64,000 nucleotides of DNA from Methylobacterium platani. GTDB taxonomy: Bacteria > Pseudomonadota > Alphaproteobacteria > Rhizobiales > Beijerinckiaceae. The translations under genes and the position numbers were made by a program. Position 1 is the first letter of the stretch. Every line of letters begins with the position of its first letter. Location of the stretch: assembly GCF_001653715.1 (NCBI RefSeq), contig NZ_LWHQ01000017.1, positions 44,591 through 108,590 on the forward strand, in the 5' to 3' direction. The notes under the pieces were generated by a model, which did no database searches, was not told the DNA's origin, and saw nothing but the letters and a program-made list of their open reading frames with translations. Shown here piece by piece: positions 8,139-19,078 of the stretch.

Positions 8139-9370
8139 GGATCTGCTTCGTCAGCCGGCGCTACTTCCCGGCGATTTCCGGCATGAGCGTCTACGCCCAG
8201 AACCTCTTGCGCGAGCTCGTCGGCGCCGGCCACGACGTCACGATGGTGAGCCAGTACCGGGGCGACGCCTTCGGCACCAAGGTCTATGGCGGCGGCCCGC
8301 CGCCGCCGGTCCCGGGCGTGCGGGTGATCGGCCTCGAGCAGCGCGGCGAGCAGGAGAGCGGCGACTTCGAGCGCGACATCGCCACGATGGTCGAGACGAT
8401 CGCGGCCGAGCACGCCAGGCAGCCCTTCGACGTGCTGCACGCCCAGTACGGCTACCCGACGGGCTTCGCCACGCTGATCGCCTCCGAGCGACTGGGCGTG
8501 CCGAACGTGGTCTCGATCCAGGGCGGCGACGGCCACTGGGTCGGCTCGTGCTGCGAGACCCATCGGCTGGCCATGGTGCGGGTGCTGGCCCATGCCAACG
8601 CGCTGCTGATCGGCGGCCGCTCCTTCGTGGCCGAGGTCTGCGACCGGCTCGGCAGCGATCCCGGTCGCTTCACCATCGTGCCGGGCGCCGTCGACACCGC
8701 GCGCTTCCGGCCGCCGGCGGGCTGGCAGCCGGGTGACGCCGCCGACCCGGTGCGGCTGTTCTACCACGGCCGGGTCGACCGCCGGAAAGGCGTGCTGGAC
8801 TTCCTCGATGCCTTGAGCCTGCTGCGCCTGCGCGGCACGCCGTTCTCAGGCGTCATCTCCGGCATCGGGCCCGACGTGGAGCCGGCCCGCGCGCTCGCCG
8901 CCGATCTCGGCTTCTCGGAGGCCGACGTCCGCTTCACCGGCTACGCCGAGTACGACGCGGTGCCGGGCCTCTACGCGATGGGCGACGTGTTCGTCTCGCC
9001 GACCTACGCGGAGGGGTTCTCCAACACCATCCTGGAGGCGATGGCGGCCGGCCAGGCGGTGGTCTCGACCCACTCGGTCGGCGTCTCGGACTGCCTGCGC
9101 GATAACGAGAACGGGCTCATGGTCCAGCCCGGCGACGTGCCGGCTCTGGCCGAGGCCCTGCACCGGATCGTCACCGACCGCTCACTTCGCGCCCGCCTCG
9201 CGGCGGCCGCCCTGGAGGAGTGCCGGCGGGTCTATTCCTGGCAGGCGGTGGGGCGGCAGATCATGGAGGTCTACGCCGCGGTGAAGGACGAGCGGCCGGA
9301 TCCCGGGTTCGATCCGGACCTGCCGCACGACCCGAATTGCCGCTTCCGGGCGGAGCCGCATCTGTTGTGA
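8135..9370 (+). CDS. GT4-type glycosyltransferase
   Basis: A 411-residue retaining glycosyltransferase of the GT4/MshA-like group with a GT-B fold. The N-terminal nucleotide-fold start MRICFVSRRYFPAISGMS has the glycine-containing loop. The C-terminal domain shows FYHGRVDRRKG (donor-binding) and the E-x7-E signature in YAEGFSNTILEAMAAG. ATG 8135 is preferred over in-frame GTG 8126 because it overlaps the preceding stop and has AGGGAG nine bases upstream. In mycothiol synthesis a related enzyme joins GlcNAc to inositol phosphate; the presence of ino1 and a PIG-L deacetylase in this cluster suggests a similar step here. Confidence 0.88.
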   Translation: MRICFVSRRYFPAISGMSVYAQNLLRELVGAGHDVTMVSQYRGDAFGTKVYGGGPPPPVPGVRVIGLEQRGEQESGDFERDIATMVETIAAEHARQPFDVLHAQYGYPTGFATLIASERLGVPNVVSIQGGDGHWVGSCCETHRLAMVRVLAHANALLIGGRSFVAEVCDRLGSDPGRFTIVPGAVDTARFRPPAGWQPGDAADPVRLFYHGRVDRRKGVLDFLDALSLLRLRGTPFSGVISGIGPDVEPARALAADLGFSEADVRFTGYAEYDAVPGLYAMGDVFVSPTYAEGFSNTILEAMAAGQAVVSTHSVGVSDCLRDNENGLMVQPGDVPALAEALHRIVTDRSLRARLAAAALEECRRVYSWQAVGRQIMEVYAAVKDERPDPGFDPDLPHDPNCRFRAEPHLL

Positions 9371-9398
9371 GGTTCGCTCCCGGATCGTGCGCATGTCC

Positions 9399-9422
9399 CC
9401 TCTCCCCGCCCGCGGGGAGAGG
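9399..9422. repeat. Short perfect G/C hairpin between cluster genes
   Basis: Eleven-base perfect arms (left 9399-9409, right 9412-9422) are separated by two bases. No T-run follows, so it looks more like a dispersed palindromic unit than an intrinsic terminator, though it could lower read-through or protect mRNA between the glycosyltransferase and the deacetylase. Confidence 0.7.
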
Positions 9423-9460
9423 AGAACCCGCGCCATCCAAGTCGTCGTCAGTCGAGTCCC

Positions 9461-10210
9461 ATGCCCACAGCCCTCGCCCTCTCGCCCCATCTCGACGACG
9501 CCGCCTTCTCCTGCGGCGGCACCCTGGCGCAGCTCGCGAGTGCCGGGTGGCGGGTCGTGATGGTGACGCTGCTCACCGCGAGCGTGCCGGAGCCGGCGGG
9601 GTTCGCGCTGGCCTGCCAGCTCGACAAGGGGCTCGGGCCGGAGGTCGACTACATGGCGTTGCGCCGCGACGAGGACCGGGCGGCGGCGGCCGCGCTCGGC
9701 CTCGGCCCGCCGGTCCACGTCGCCCTGTGGGAGGCGCCGCATCGCGGCTACGCCTCGGCGCCCGAGCTCTTCGCCGAAACCCGGGCCGACGACCGGCTCG
9801 CCGACGACCTCGCCCCGGTCCTCGCGCGCCTGATGGACGAGGGGGCGCCCGACCTGCTCCTGGCGCCGCAGGGGGTGGGCGGCCACGTCGATCACGTCCA
9901 GCTGGTGCGGGCGCTCACCGCGCTCGCACCCGCCTGCCCGATTCTGTGGTGGCGCGACTTCCCCTACACCGTGCGCGCCCCCGACCCGAAGGAGCCGTTC
10001 CGCGAGACCTTCGCGGCCCTGGCGCCCGTCACCGTGCGCCTGTCCCCGGAGGAGGCGGCGGCCAAGCACGCCGCCTGCGCGGCCTATGCGAGCCAGATCG
10101 GCTTCCAGTTCGGCGGCCCCATCGGCCTCGCCGAGCGCCTGGACGCCGAGGGCGCGCGCGAGCATTTCCGCCTCGCCGGCACGATGCCGGACGGGCTCGC
10201 CCTCGCGTGA
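9461..10210 (+). CDS. PIG-L family deacetylase
   Basis: The product has 249 residues. The zinc-site signature SPHLDD (residues 8-13) and the second site GGHVDHVQ (140-147) are those of the LmbE/PIG-L family, which includes GlcNAc-PI deacetylase and mycothiol MshB. It removes an N-acetyl (or similar) group from a glycoside. A 90-base gap holding a hairpin separates it from the glycosyltransferase, and it overlaps the next gene by four bases (GTGA). The pairing with a GT4 enzyme and ino1 is the mycothiol-like element of the cluster. Confidence 0.9.
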   Translation: MPTALALSPHLDDAAFSCGGTLAQLASAGWRVVMVTLLTASVPEPAGFALACQLDKGLGPEVDYMALRRDEDRAAAAALGLGPPVHVALWEAPHRGYASAPELFAETRADDRLADDLAPVLARLMDEGAPDLLLAPQGVGGHVDHVQLVRALTALAPACPILWWRDFPYTVRAPDPKEPFRETFAALAPVTVRLSPEEAAAKHAACAAYASQIGFQFGGPIGLAERLDAEGAREHFRLAGTMPDGLALA

Positions 10211-10836
10211 GCGACGGGCCGGCCGCACCGAAGAGCCTGGCCGATCCCGGCGCCCTCGCGGCGCGCCACGCCCTCGTCGCGGCCAGTCCCCACCTCGCGC
10301 CCCTGCGCCGCCTCGCCGAGCGGATCCGGGCCGAGCAGGACCGGCCGGTGCCGGAGGCGGACCCGCTGGACGGAGGCGTGAACGCCCGCCTGCTGCTGCT
10401 GCTCGAGACCCCCGGCCCGGCCACCGGCCGCACCGCCTTCGTCTCCCGCGACAACCCGACCGGCACCGCCGCCAACCTGTTCCGCTTCCTCGCCGGCGCC
10501 GGCATCCCGCGGGGCGACACCCTGATCTGGAACGCCGTGCCGTGGGTGATCCACGCGCCCGGCGCCCGCAACCGGGCGCCGCGCACGGGCGAGATCCGGG
10601 CGGCGCGGGCCTACCTGCCGCCGCTCGTCGCCCTGATGCCGGACCTCGCGGTCGTGGTCCTGTCGGGCCGGGTCGCGCAGGGGCTGGCGTCGGGCCTCGC
10701 CGAGGCGCGTCCCGGCCTGCCCGCGGTGGCGATCCCGCATCCGAGCCCGACCTATGTCTGCACCAGTCCGGCGGTGCCCGAACGCATCGCCGCGGGCCTC
10801 GCGCAGGCGGCCCGCCACCTCGGCCTCCCCGGCTGA
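10207..10836 (+). CDS. Uracil-DNA-glycosylase-superfamily protein
   Basis: A 209-residue protein starting at GTG 10207, inside the preceding stop codon. The block LLLLETPGPATG (about residues 59-70) aligns with motif A (GEAPG type), and HPSP near residue 178 with motif B. NPTGTAANLFRFL and WNAVPW are also family-like. Only one cysteine is visible, so the 4Fe-4S cluster of family 4/5 enzymes is missing. The motif A acidic residue and the His are present, but this subgroup is not a proven DNA repair enzyme. Being translationally coupled to a PIG-L deacetylase, it could have been recruited to a small-molecule N-glycosidic reaction; that is inference. Confidence 0.75.
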   Translation: MSDGPAAPKSLADPGALAARHALVAASPHLAPLRRLAERIRAEQDRPVPEADPLDGGVNARLLLLLETPGPATGRTAFVSRDNPTGTAANLFRFLAGAGIPRGDTLIWNAVPWVIHAPGARNRAPRTGEIRAARAYLPPLVALMPDLAVVVLSGRVAQGLASGLAEARPGLPAVAIPHPSPTYVCTSPAVPERIAAGLAQAARHLGLPG

Positions 10837-11005
10837 TTGCCCGCTGCCGCATGGTCCGGCTGGTCATTCGGCGGCGGAGGGCCTACATGGCGAGCACATG
10901 CGAGCGGGGCTCGGTCGGAGTGCCGCCGGGCACCCTTGTGCGCGAGCCTGGCCGCGAACGGCCGCGGGCTCGCGCCGGCGACCAGCGGAGTCGGACGCCG
11001 ACGCG

Positions 11006-12142
11006 ATGAATTTCGCCACGCAGGACAAGAACCTCGCGCAGGCCCAGCGGCTGCGCGACGCGGCGGCCGGGACGGCGCCGCCGCGCGACGAGGATCCGGC
11101 CGGGCAAGATCCCGGACAGGATCCCGGGCGTGACCCGTCGGCGCCGGAGGAGCGCCACGCCCGCCACCGCCGACGCTATGCCTGGATCGGCACGGTGGCG
11201 AGCGTCGTGCTGTTCGTCATCTCCCTCGGGGTGCTCGGCAAGCTCGTCTCCACCGTCACCTGGGCCGACCTGCGCACCGCCTTCCTGGCGGCGACGCCGA
11301 ACCAGATCGGGCTCGCCATCCTGCTGGTGGTGGTGAGCTACCTCTTCCTCACCTGCTACGACGCGCTGGCCCTGCGCCAGCTCAGGCTGAAGGTGCCCTA
11401 CCGCACCACCGCGCTCGCCTCCTTCACCAGCTACGCGGTGAGCTTCAACCTCGGCTTCCCGCTGCTGACGGCCGGCACGGTGCGCTACTGGATCTATTCC
11501 GGGCAGGGCTTGAGCCCCGGGCGCATCGCGGCGCTCACCATCGTGGCGGGCTTCACCTTCTGGCTCGGCATGGGGGCGGTGCTCGGCATCAGCCTGATCC
11601 GCGAGGCCGAGCCGCTCTCGCACCTCACCTACACGAGCGTCCTGTTCAACCAGGGCCTCGGGGTCGCGACGCTGGCCGCCGTCCTCGGCTACCTCGCCTG
11701 GGTCACGGTCGGGCGGCGCAGCGTCAAGGTGCGGGGCTGGCGCCTGGAGCTGCCGGGCCTGAAGCTGTCCCTGAGCCAGATGCTCGTCGGCGCCGGCGAC
11801 GTCTGCGCGGCGGCCGGCGTGCTCTACGTGCTGCTGCCGGCCGGCCACGGCGTCAGCTTCGAGGCCTTCGTGGCGATCTACGTGCTCGCCGCGATGCTCG
11901 GCATCGCCAGCCACGCGCCGGGCGGGCTCGGGGTGTTCGAGGCCACGGTGCTGCTGGCCCTCTCGGGCCTGCCGCGGGAATCGGTGCTCGGCGCGCTGCT
12001 GCTGTTCCGGGTCTGCTACTACCTGGTGCCGTTCGTGGTGGCGCTGGCCGCCCTCGGCGCCTATGAGATCGCCAAGCGGGCGCGCCTCACCCCGCGGGAG
12101 GCGCCCGACGATGATGCCGCCGAGAGCGACCCGACGCCCTGA
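11006..12142 (+). CDS. UPF0104 / LPG-synthase-TM-like membrane protein
   Basis: An integral membrane protein of 378 residues. After a charged, proline-rich cytosolic head of about 55 residues come eight or so hydrophobic helices (first at WIGTVASVVLFVISLGVLG). The blocks YRTTALASFTSYAVSFNLGFP and ASHAPGGLGVFEATVL are hallmarks of the lysylphosphatidylglycerol-synthase transmembrane (flippase) family. It lacks the C-terminal aminoacyl-transferase domain of MprF, so it is probably a lipid flippase-like protein rather than a synthase. Its 3' end overlaps the following kinase gene by 32 bases, implying joint expression. Confidence 0.82.
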   Translation: MNFATQDKNLAQAQRLRDAAAGTAPPRDEDPAGQDPGQDPGRDPSAPEERHARHRRRYAWIGTVASVVLFVISLGVLGKLVSTVTWADLRTAFLAATPNQIGLAILLVVVSYLFLTCYDALALRQLRLKVPYRTTALASFTSYAVSFNLGFPLLTAGTVRYWIYSGQGLSPGRIAALTIVAGFTFWLGMGAVLGISLIREAEPLSHLTYTSVLFNQGLGVATLAAVLGYLAWVTVGRRSVKVRGWRLELPGLKLSLSQMLVGAGDVCAAAGVLYVLLPAGHGVSFEAFVAIYVLAAMLGIASHAPGGLGVFEATVLLALSGLPRESVLGALLLFRVCYYLVPFVVALAALGAYEIAKRARLTPREAPDDDAAESDPTP

Positions 12143-13523
12143 GCCCGGGCCCACGCCGGACGGCGCGGCCCCGGACGAGCCGGCCGCGCCGCCGCCGTTC
12201 CTGCCGGGGGCGGCCGGCACGCTCTCCTCCGCCCGGCGGGCGGCCTGGCGCGGGGCGTTCTGCGCCGTCCTGATCCTCGTCGGCGGCCTGACCTGGCTGC
12301 ACGGCCCCGATCTCGGCACCGGATTGATGGCCGTCCTCGCCCTCCTGGCCGGCGGCCTCGTCGCCGCGCCGCGCCGGGGCGAGCCGGTGCCGCGCTCCGA
12401 CGCGCAAGCCAGGAGCGGCCGCCACGGCATCGCCGAGGCGCTGCTCGCCAACATCCCCGACCCGGTCATCCTGATCGACCGCCGCGCCCTGGTGATCGAG
12501 ACCAACGCCGCCGCCCGCGCGCTCCTGCCCTCCCTGCGCACGCGCCACCCGCTCTCCTTCGCGCTGCGCGACCCCGACGTGCTCGACGGCATCGAGACGG
12601 TCCTGCGCACCGGCGAGCCGCTGAAGACCCTGTATTCCCCCCGGGTGCCGACCGAGCGCACCTTCGAGGTGCAGATCGGCGCCATGCAGGGCGGCGAGGC
12701 CGGGCGGGGCGGCCCGAACGTGGTGCTGTTCCTGCGCGACCTCACCTCGGCCCAGCGCCTCGAGACGATGCGGGTCGATTTCGTCGCCAATGCCAGCCAC
12801 GAGCTGCGTACCCCGCTCGCCTCGCTGCTCGGCTTCATCGAGACCCTGCAGGGCCCGGCCCGGGACGACACCAAGGCGCGCGAGCGCTTCCTCGGCATCA
12901 TGCGGGTGCAGGCCCTGCGGATGACGCGGCTGATCGACGACCTGCTGTCGCTCTCCCGCATCGAGTTGCGCGCCCACGTGCCGCCGACCGAGGTGGTCGA
13001 CGTCGCCCCGCTCGCCCGCCAGATCGCCGACGCGCTCGGGCTCATCGCCCGCGAGCGCGGCGTCGCCATCGCCCTCGATGCCGAGCCGGGCCCGCAGCGG
13101 GTCCTCGGCGACCGCGACGAGATCCTGCGGGTGATCGAGAACCTGGTCGAGAACGCCGTGAAGTACGGCGGCGACGGCGGCCGGGTCGACGTGCGGCTCG
13201 GCCGCCTGCCGGCGGAGGACGGGCGGCCGCCCCAGATCGAGATCGCGGTGCGCGACGAGGGCGCCGGCATCGCGCCCGAGCACCTGCCGCGCCTGACCGA
13301 GCGGTTCTACCGGGTCGACGCCGCCTCGAGCCGGCAACAGGGCGGCACGGGCCTGGGCCTCGCCATCGTCAAGCACATCCTCAACCGCCATCGCGGCCGG
13401 CTGGTGATCGAGAGCACGCCGGGGGAGGGGGCGACCTTCCGCGCCCTGCTTCCCGCCCACGGCGAGTCCAGGGCGGCGGCCATCCCCGATCAGGGGCAGG
13501 CGACGAGCAGCCGCCCGGTATAG
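12111..13523 (+). CDS. PhoR-like sensor histidine kinase
   Basis: The product has 470 residues. A proline/alanine-rich head is followed by two short hydrophobic segments (about residues 45-85), then a PAS-like domain (LLANIPDPVILID...), an H-box FVANASHELRTPLASL with phospho-acceptor His near residue 230, and a HATPase domain with N-box ENLVENAVKYGG, DEGAGI and a GGTGLGLAI box. This order matches PhoR-type phosphate sensors, but no response regulator or pst/phoU gene follows, so it is an orphan here. ATG 12111 has GGGAGG upstream and lies within the previous gene. Its last 34 bases overlap the convergent DUF1007 gene. Confidence 0.85.
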   Translation: MMPPRATRRPEPGPTPDGAAPDEPAAPPPFLPGAAGTLSSARRAAWRGAFCAVLILVGGLTWLHGPDLGTGLMAVLALLAGGLVAAPRRGEPVPRSDAQARSGRHGIAEALLANIPDPVILIDRRALVIETNAAARALLPSLRTRHPLSFALRDPDVLDGIETVLRTGEPLKTLYSPRVPTERTFEVQIGAMQGGEAGRGGPNVVLFLRDLTSAQRLETMRVDFVANASHELRTPLASLLGFIETLQGPARDDTKARERFLGIMRVQALRMTRLIDDLLSLSRIELRAHVPPTEVVDVAPLARQIADALGLIARERGVAIALDAEPGPQRVLGDRDEILRVIENLVENAVKYGGDGGRVDVRLGRLPAEDGRPPQIEIAVRDEGAGIAPEHLPRLTERFYRVDAASSRQQGGTGLGLAIVKHILNRHRGRLVIESTPGEGATFRALLPAHGESRAAAIPDQGQATSSRPV

Positions 13524-14131
13524 TCGACCGCCGCCGCCGCGGCGGCGCCCGGGGTGCCGGTGGCCTCCCCGTCGGGGATCAGCTGCTCGCCCTCCTGGGC
13601 CTCCCGGGCCGGGCGGTTGAGCTTGAGCACGCAATCCGGGCTGCCCGACAGCCTGACCGGATCCCCCGGCGGCAGCCCGAAGGCGACGTAGAAGTCCGGG
13701 TCGTCGAAGCTCACCACCAGGGTGCGCACCGGAGCGGCGGGCCCCTGCGGCACCAGGGTGAACTCCATGGTGAGGCGCCCATGCGCGAAGCTCGCCTTCG
13801 GGCCGGGGCCGGCCTTGAGGACGAGGGGGCGCCCGTTGAGCTTTCCCTGCGTGAAGAACGCGGTCTCGGCCATCGCGTCCAGGCGCTCGACGGCCATCGC
13901 GTCGAGCTTGGCCGGATCCGGCACCCCGTCGCGCTTCGAATCGAGGTTCAGGACCGCGAAGGCGGAGTATTCCGGATCGAAGGTCCAGGATTCCCGGATC
14001 GCCACCAGGTTGCGCTTCTGGTCGAGCACCAGCTCGGCCCGGGCCTGCACCCAGACGTGCGGGTGCGCGAGCGCCGCTCCCGCCGTGCCGCACAGCATCG
14101 CCAAGGCCGCCAGTCCGCGCCCGATCATCAT
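13490..14131 (-). CDS. DUF1007 family secreted protein
   Basis: This 213-residue protein has a clear Sec signal ([23 protein letters not shown] cleaved near ALA-HPH) followed by [12 protein letters not shown], the family signature. DUF1007 proteins are periplasmic and commonly sit next to nickel/cobalt exporters or metal genes; function is not established. ATG 14131 has GGGAGCGG in front. The gene is convergent with the kinase and divergent from the copper ATPase, which fits a link with metal handling, but no direct metal ligand set beyond the N-terminal histidines can be named. Confidence 0.8.
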   Translation of the reverse strand: MMIGRGLAALAMLCGTAGAALAHPHVWVQARAELVLDQKRNLVAIRESWTFDPEYSAFAVLNLDSKRDGVPDPAKLDAMAVERLDAMAETAFFTQGKLNGRPLVLKAGPGPKASFAHGRLTMEFTLVPQGPAAPVRTLVVSFDDPDFYVAFGLPPGDPVRLSGSPDCVLKLNRPAREAQEGEQLIPDGEATGTPGAAAAAAVDYTGRLLVACP

Positions 14132-14303
14132 CCGCTCCCGCCTCGGCCCGCGCCCGATCGTGTCCCGACCGTGTCCCGGGACCGCTCCGCCCTCTGGAGC
14201 GAGAGCGCGGCGAAACCATGTTCGTGACGCAACGGCCGGCGGCGATCCCGGCCATGTCGCAACGCCGCCCCGCACCCCACATCCGTCGCGGGAGACCGCC
14301 ACC

Positions 14304-16736
<2,433 letters not shown>

Positions 16737-16748
16737 GGCCCGGCGGCC

Positions 16749-17984
16749 TCACCGTCCCGTCGCGAGGGCCGGGCAGTTCCCCTGCTCCAGCGGCCGGAAC
16801 GCCTGCTCGCCCGGGATCGTCGCGACCGTCTCGTAGAAGTCCCACTCGCCCATCGAGGCGGCGGGCGCCTTGACGCGGAAGACGAAGACGTCGTGTACCA
16901 TCCGCCCGTCCGGGCGCAGGCGCGCGTTGCGCACGACCTCGTCGGCGATCGGCACCCGGTGCATCGCCGCCATCACGGCGCCGGCCTCGTCGGTGCCGGC
17001 GGCGGCCGCCGCCTTCAGGTAGTGGCGCACCGCCGAATAGATCCCGGCATGGATCGCCGAGGGCACGGTGCCGTGGCGCGCCCGGAACCGGGCCGAGAAC
17101 GCCCGGGTGCCCGGGTCGAGGTCCCAGTAGAAGCCCTCGGTCAGCACCGTGCCCTGCGCGGTCTCGAGCCCGATGCTCCGCACGTCCATCACGGTGAGGA
17201 AGAAGGCCGCGAGACGCTGGCCGCCGCCGAGCAGCCCGAAGTCGCGCGCCGCCTTGACGCCGGTGATCGTGTCGCCGCCGGCATTGGCGAGCGCCACGAT
17301 GTCGGCGCCCGACCCTTGCGCGGTGACGATCTGCGACGAGAGGTCGGCGGCCGGGAAGGGATGGCGCACCGAGCCGAGGACGCGCCCGCCCTTGCGGGCG
17401 ACGAGCTGGCGCGTATCGGCCTCGAGCTGGTTGCCCAGCGCGTAATCGGCGGTGACGAGCTGCCAGGTCGTGCCGGGCTGCGTCAGGGTCGTCGCGACGC
17501 CGGCGACCTGGACGTAGGTGTCCCACATCCACTGCACGATGTGGCTCGGCAGGCAGGAATCGCCGGTGAGCCGCGCGGTGCCGCCCGGGAACAGGCCGAG
17601 GCGGTTCTTGGCCTTGAGCAGCGGCGGCAGGGCGAGCTGGATCGAGGCGTTCGACATGTCGGTCAGCACGTCGACGCCCTGGCGGTCGATCCACTCGCGG
17701 GCGAGGGCGGAGGCCACGTCGGCCTTGTTCTGGTGGTCGGCGGAGACGACCTCGATGGTCATTCCCCGGCACTCGGCCGCGAGGCAGTCGTCGACCGCCA
17801 TCTGGGTCGCCGCCACCGAGCCCTTGCCGGTGATGTCGGCATAGACCCCCGCCATGTCGGTGAGGACGCCGATCCTGACCTTGCCGTCCGAGAAGTCGGC
17901 GGCGGCGGGGCGTGCGGTGGCGAGGCTCGCGGCGAGGAGGGCGGCGAGGAGGGCCGGGCGCCGCGACCCCGGCATCGAACGCAT
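16749..17984 (-). CDS. ABC transporter substrate-binding protein, branched-chain amino acid type
   Basis: A 411-residue periplasmic binding protein of the Leu/Ile/Val type (Peripla_BP_6 fold). A Sec signal (about 27 residues ending ATARPAAA) leads to KVRIGVLTDMAGVYADITG, the usual ligand-binding start. No permease or ATPase of this class is adjacent, so it must work with a distant transporter. The gene directly follows the enolase-superfamily gene; in-frame GTG 17990 overlaps that gene's stop and is an alternative start. The pairing suggests uptake of a substrate related to an acid-sugar or aromatic acid, though this class also binds many carboxylates. Confidence 0.85.
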   Translation of the reverse strand: MRSMPGSRRPALLAALLAASLATARPAAADFSDGKVRIGVLTDMAGVYADITGKGSVAATQMAVDDCLAAECRGMTIEVVSADHQNKADVASALAREWIDRQGVDVLTDMSNASIQLALPPLLKAKNRLGLFPGGTARLTGDSCLPSHIVQWMWDTYVQVAGVATTLTQPGTTWQLVTADYALGNQLEADTRQLVARKGGRVLGSVRHPFPAADLSSQIVTAQGSGADIVALANAGGDTITGVKAARDFGLLGGGQRLAAFFLTVMDVRSIGLETAQGTVLTEGFYWDLDPGTRAFSARFRARHGTVPSAIHAGIYSAVRHYLKAAAAAGTDEAGAVMAAMHRVPIADEVVRNARLRPDGRMVHDVFVFRVKAPAASMGEWDFYETVATIPGEQAFRPLEQGNCPALATGR

Positions 17985-17986
17985 CG

Positions 17987-19078
17987 TCACGAGGCCCGGA
18001 TCCGGTCGAGGCCCGTCCAGTCGAACGCGATGCCGTGGCCGGGCCGGTCCGGCGCCACCGCGGCGCCGTCCTCGATCGCCAGCGGCTCGGCGATGTAGGC
18101 GTCGAGGCCGAAGCCGTGCGCCTCGAGGTAGGAGCGGTTCGGGCAGGCGGCGAGGAGGTGCACCGTGACGTCGTGCGCGCCGTGCGACGTGACCGGCAGG
18201 TTGAAGGCTTCCGCCAGGTGGGCGATCTTCATGAACGGGGTCACGCCGCCGCAATTGGTCACGTCCGGCTCCGGATAGGTGACGCCGCCGGCCGCGATCA
18301 GCTGCTTGAAGTCCCACAGGGTCCGCAGGTTCTCGCCCGCCGCGATCGGCAGGCCGCCCTCGCGCACGACGCGGGCCTGGCCGGCGACGTCGTCCGGGAT
18401 CACCGGCTCCTCCAGCCAGGTGAGGTCGAAGGGCTGGAACGCCCGCGCGGCGCGGATCGCCTCGTCGGCGCTCCAGCGCATGTTGGCGTCGGCCATCAGC
18501 GGGAACCCGTCGCCGAGATGCTCGCGCATCGCCCGCACCCGCTCGACATCCTCGGAGAGCCTGGGCCGTCCCACCTTCATCTTGATGGCGCGAAAGCCCT
18601 TCTTCAGGTTGTCGTCGGTCTGGCGCAGCAGCCGGTCGAGGGGCAGCTGGAGGTCGATGCCGCCGGCATAGGCCGGCACGCGCGGATCGTGGCCGCCGAG
18701 CAGGGTCCAGAGCGGCTGGCCGAGGCGCTTCGCCTTCAGGTCCCACAGGGCCATGTCGACGGCCGACTGGGCGAGCACCGTCGGGCCGCCGCGGCCGCCG
18801 TAATGCTGGCCCCACCACAGGCGCTGCCACAGGTGCTCGATCCGGTCGGCCTCCTGGCCGACGACCTGCTCAGGGACGTCGCGCCGCAGGATCGCCTCGA
18901 CCGCCGCGCCGTTGCGGCCGCAGGTATAGGTGTAGCCCACGCCCTCGGCGCCGTCGGCATCGCGCAGCCGGACGGTGTTGAGCTCGAAGTCGGGCATGTC
19001 GCCGTGCATGCTGTCGCTGAGGGTGACCGCCAGCGGCACCCGGTAGTAGCCGGATTCCAGCGCAACGATGCGGGGCAT
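17987..19078 (-). CDS. Mandelate racemase/muconate lactonizing enzyme family protein
   Basis: This 363-residue enolase-superfamily enzyme shows the catalytic Lys motif AIKMKVG, metal ligands in MADANMRW, EEPVIPDD and AAGEN, and the late SHGAHD block bearing the His of the mandelate-racemase subgroup. Such enzymes abstract a proton alpha to a carboxylate, as in sugar-acid dehydratases or racemases. The specific substrate cannot be set from sequence alone. ATG 19078 has a strong AGGGAGGAA ribosome site. It is transcribed with the binding protein downstream. Confidence 0.88.
   Translation of the reverse strand: MPRIVALESGYYRVPLAVTLSDSMHGDMPDFELNTVRLRDADGAEGVGYTYTCGRNGAAVEAILRRDVPEQVVGQEADRIEHLWQRLWWGQHYGGRGGPTVLAQSAVDMALWDLKAKRLGQPLWTLLGGHDPRVPAYAGGIDLQLPLDRLLRQTDDNLKKGFRAIKMKVGRPRLSEDVERVRAMREHLGDGFPLMADANMRWSADEAIRAARAFQPFDLTWLEEPVIPDDVAGQARVVREGGLPIAAGENLRTLWDFKQLIAAGGVTYPEPDVTNCGGVTPFMKIAHLAEAFNLPVTSHGAHDVTVHLLAACPNRSYLEAHGFGLDAYIAEPLAIEDGAAVAPDRPGHGIAFDWTGLDRIRAS

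Noticed and set aside
3388..9460. Search for a YcaO precursor peptide in the cluster gaps and in small frames on both strands
   Set aside because: The gaps are short (133, 24 and 90 bases) and no small frame has both a ribosome site and leader-like composition.
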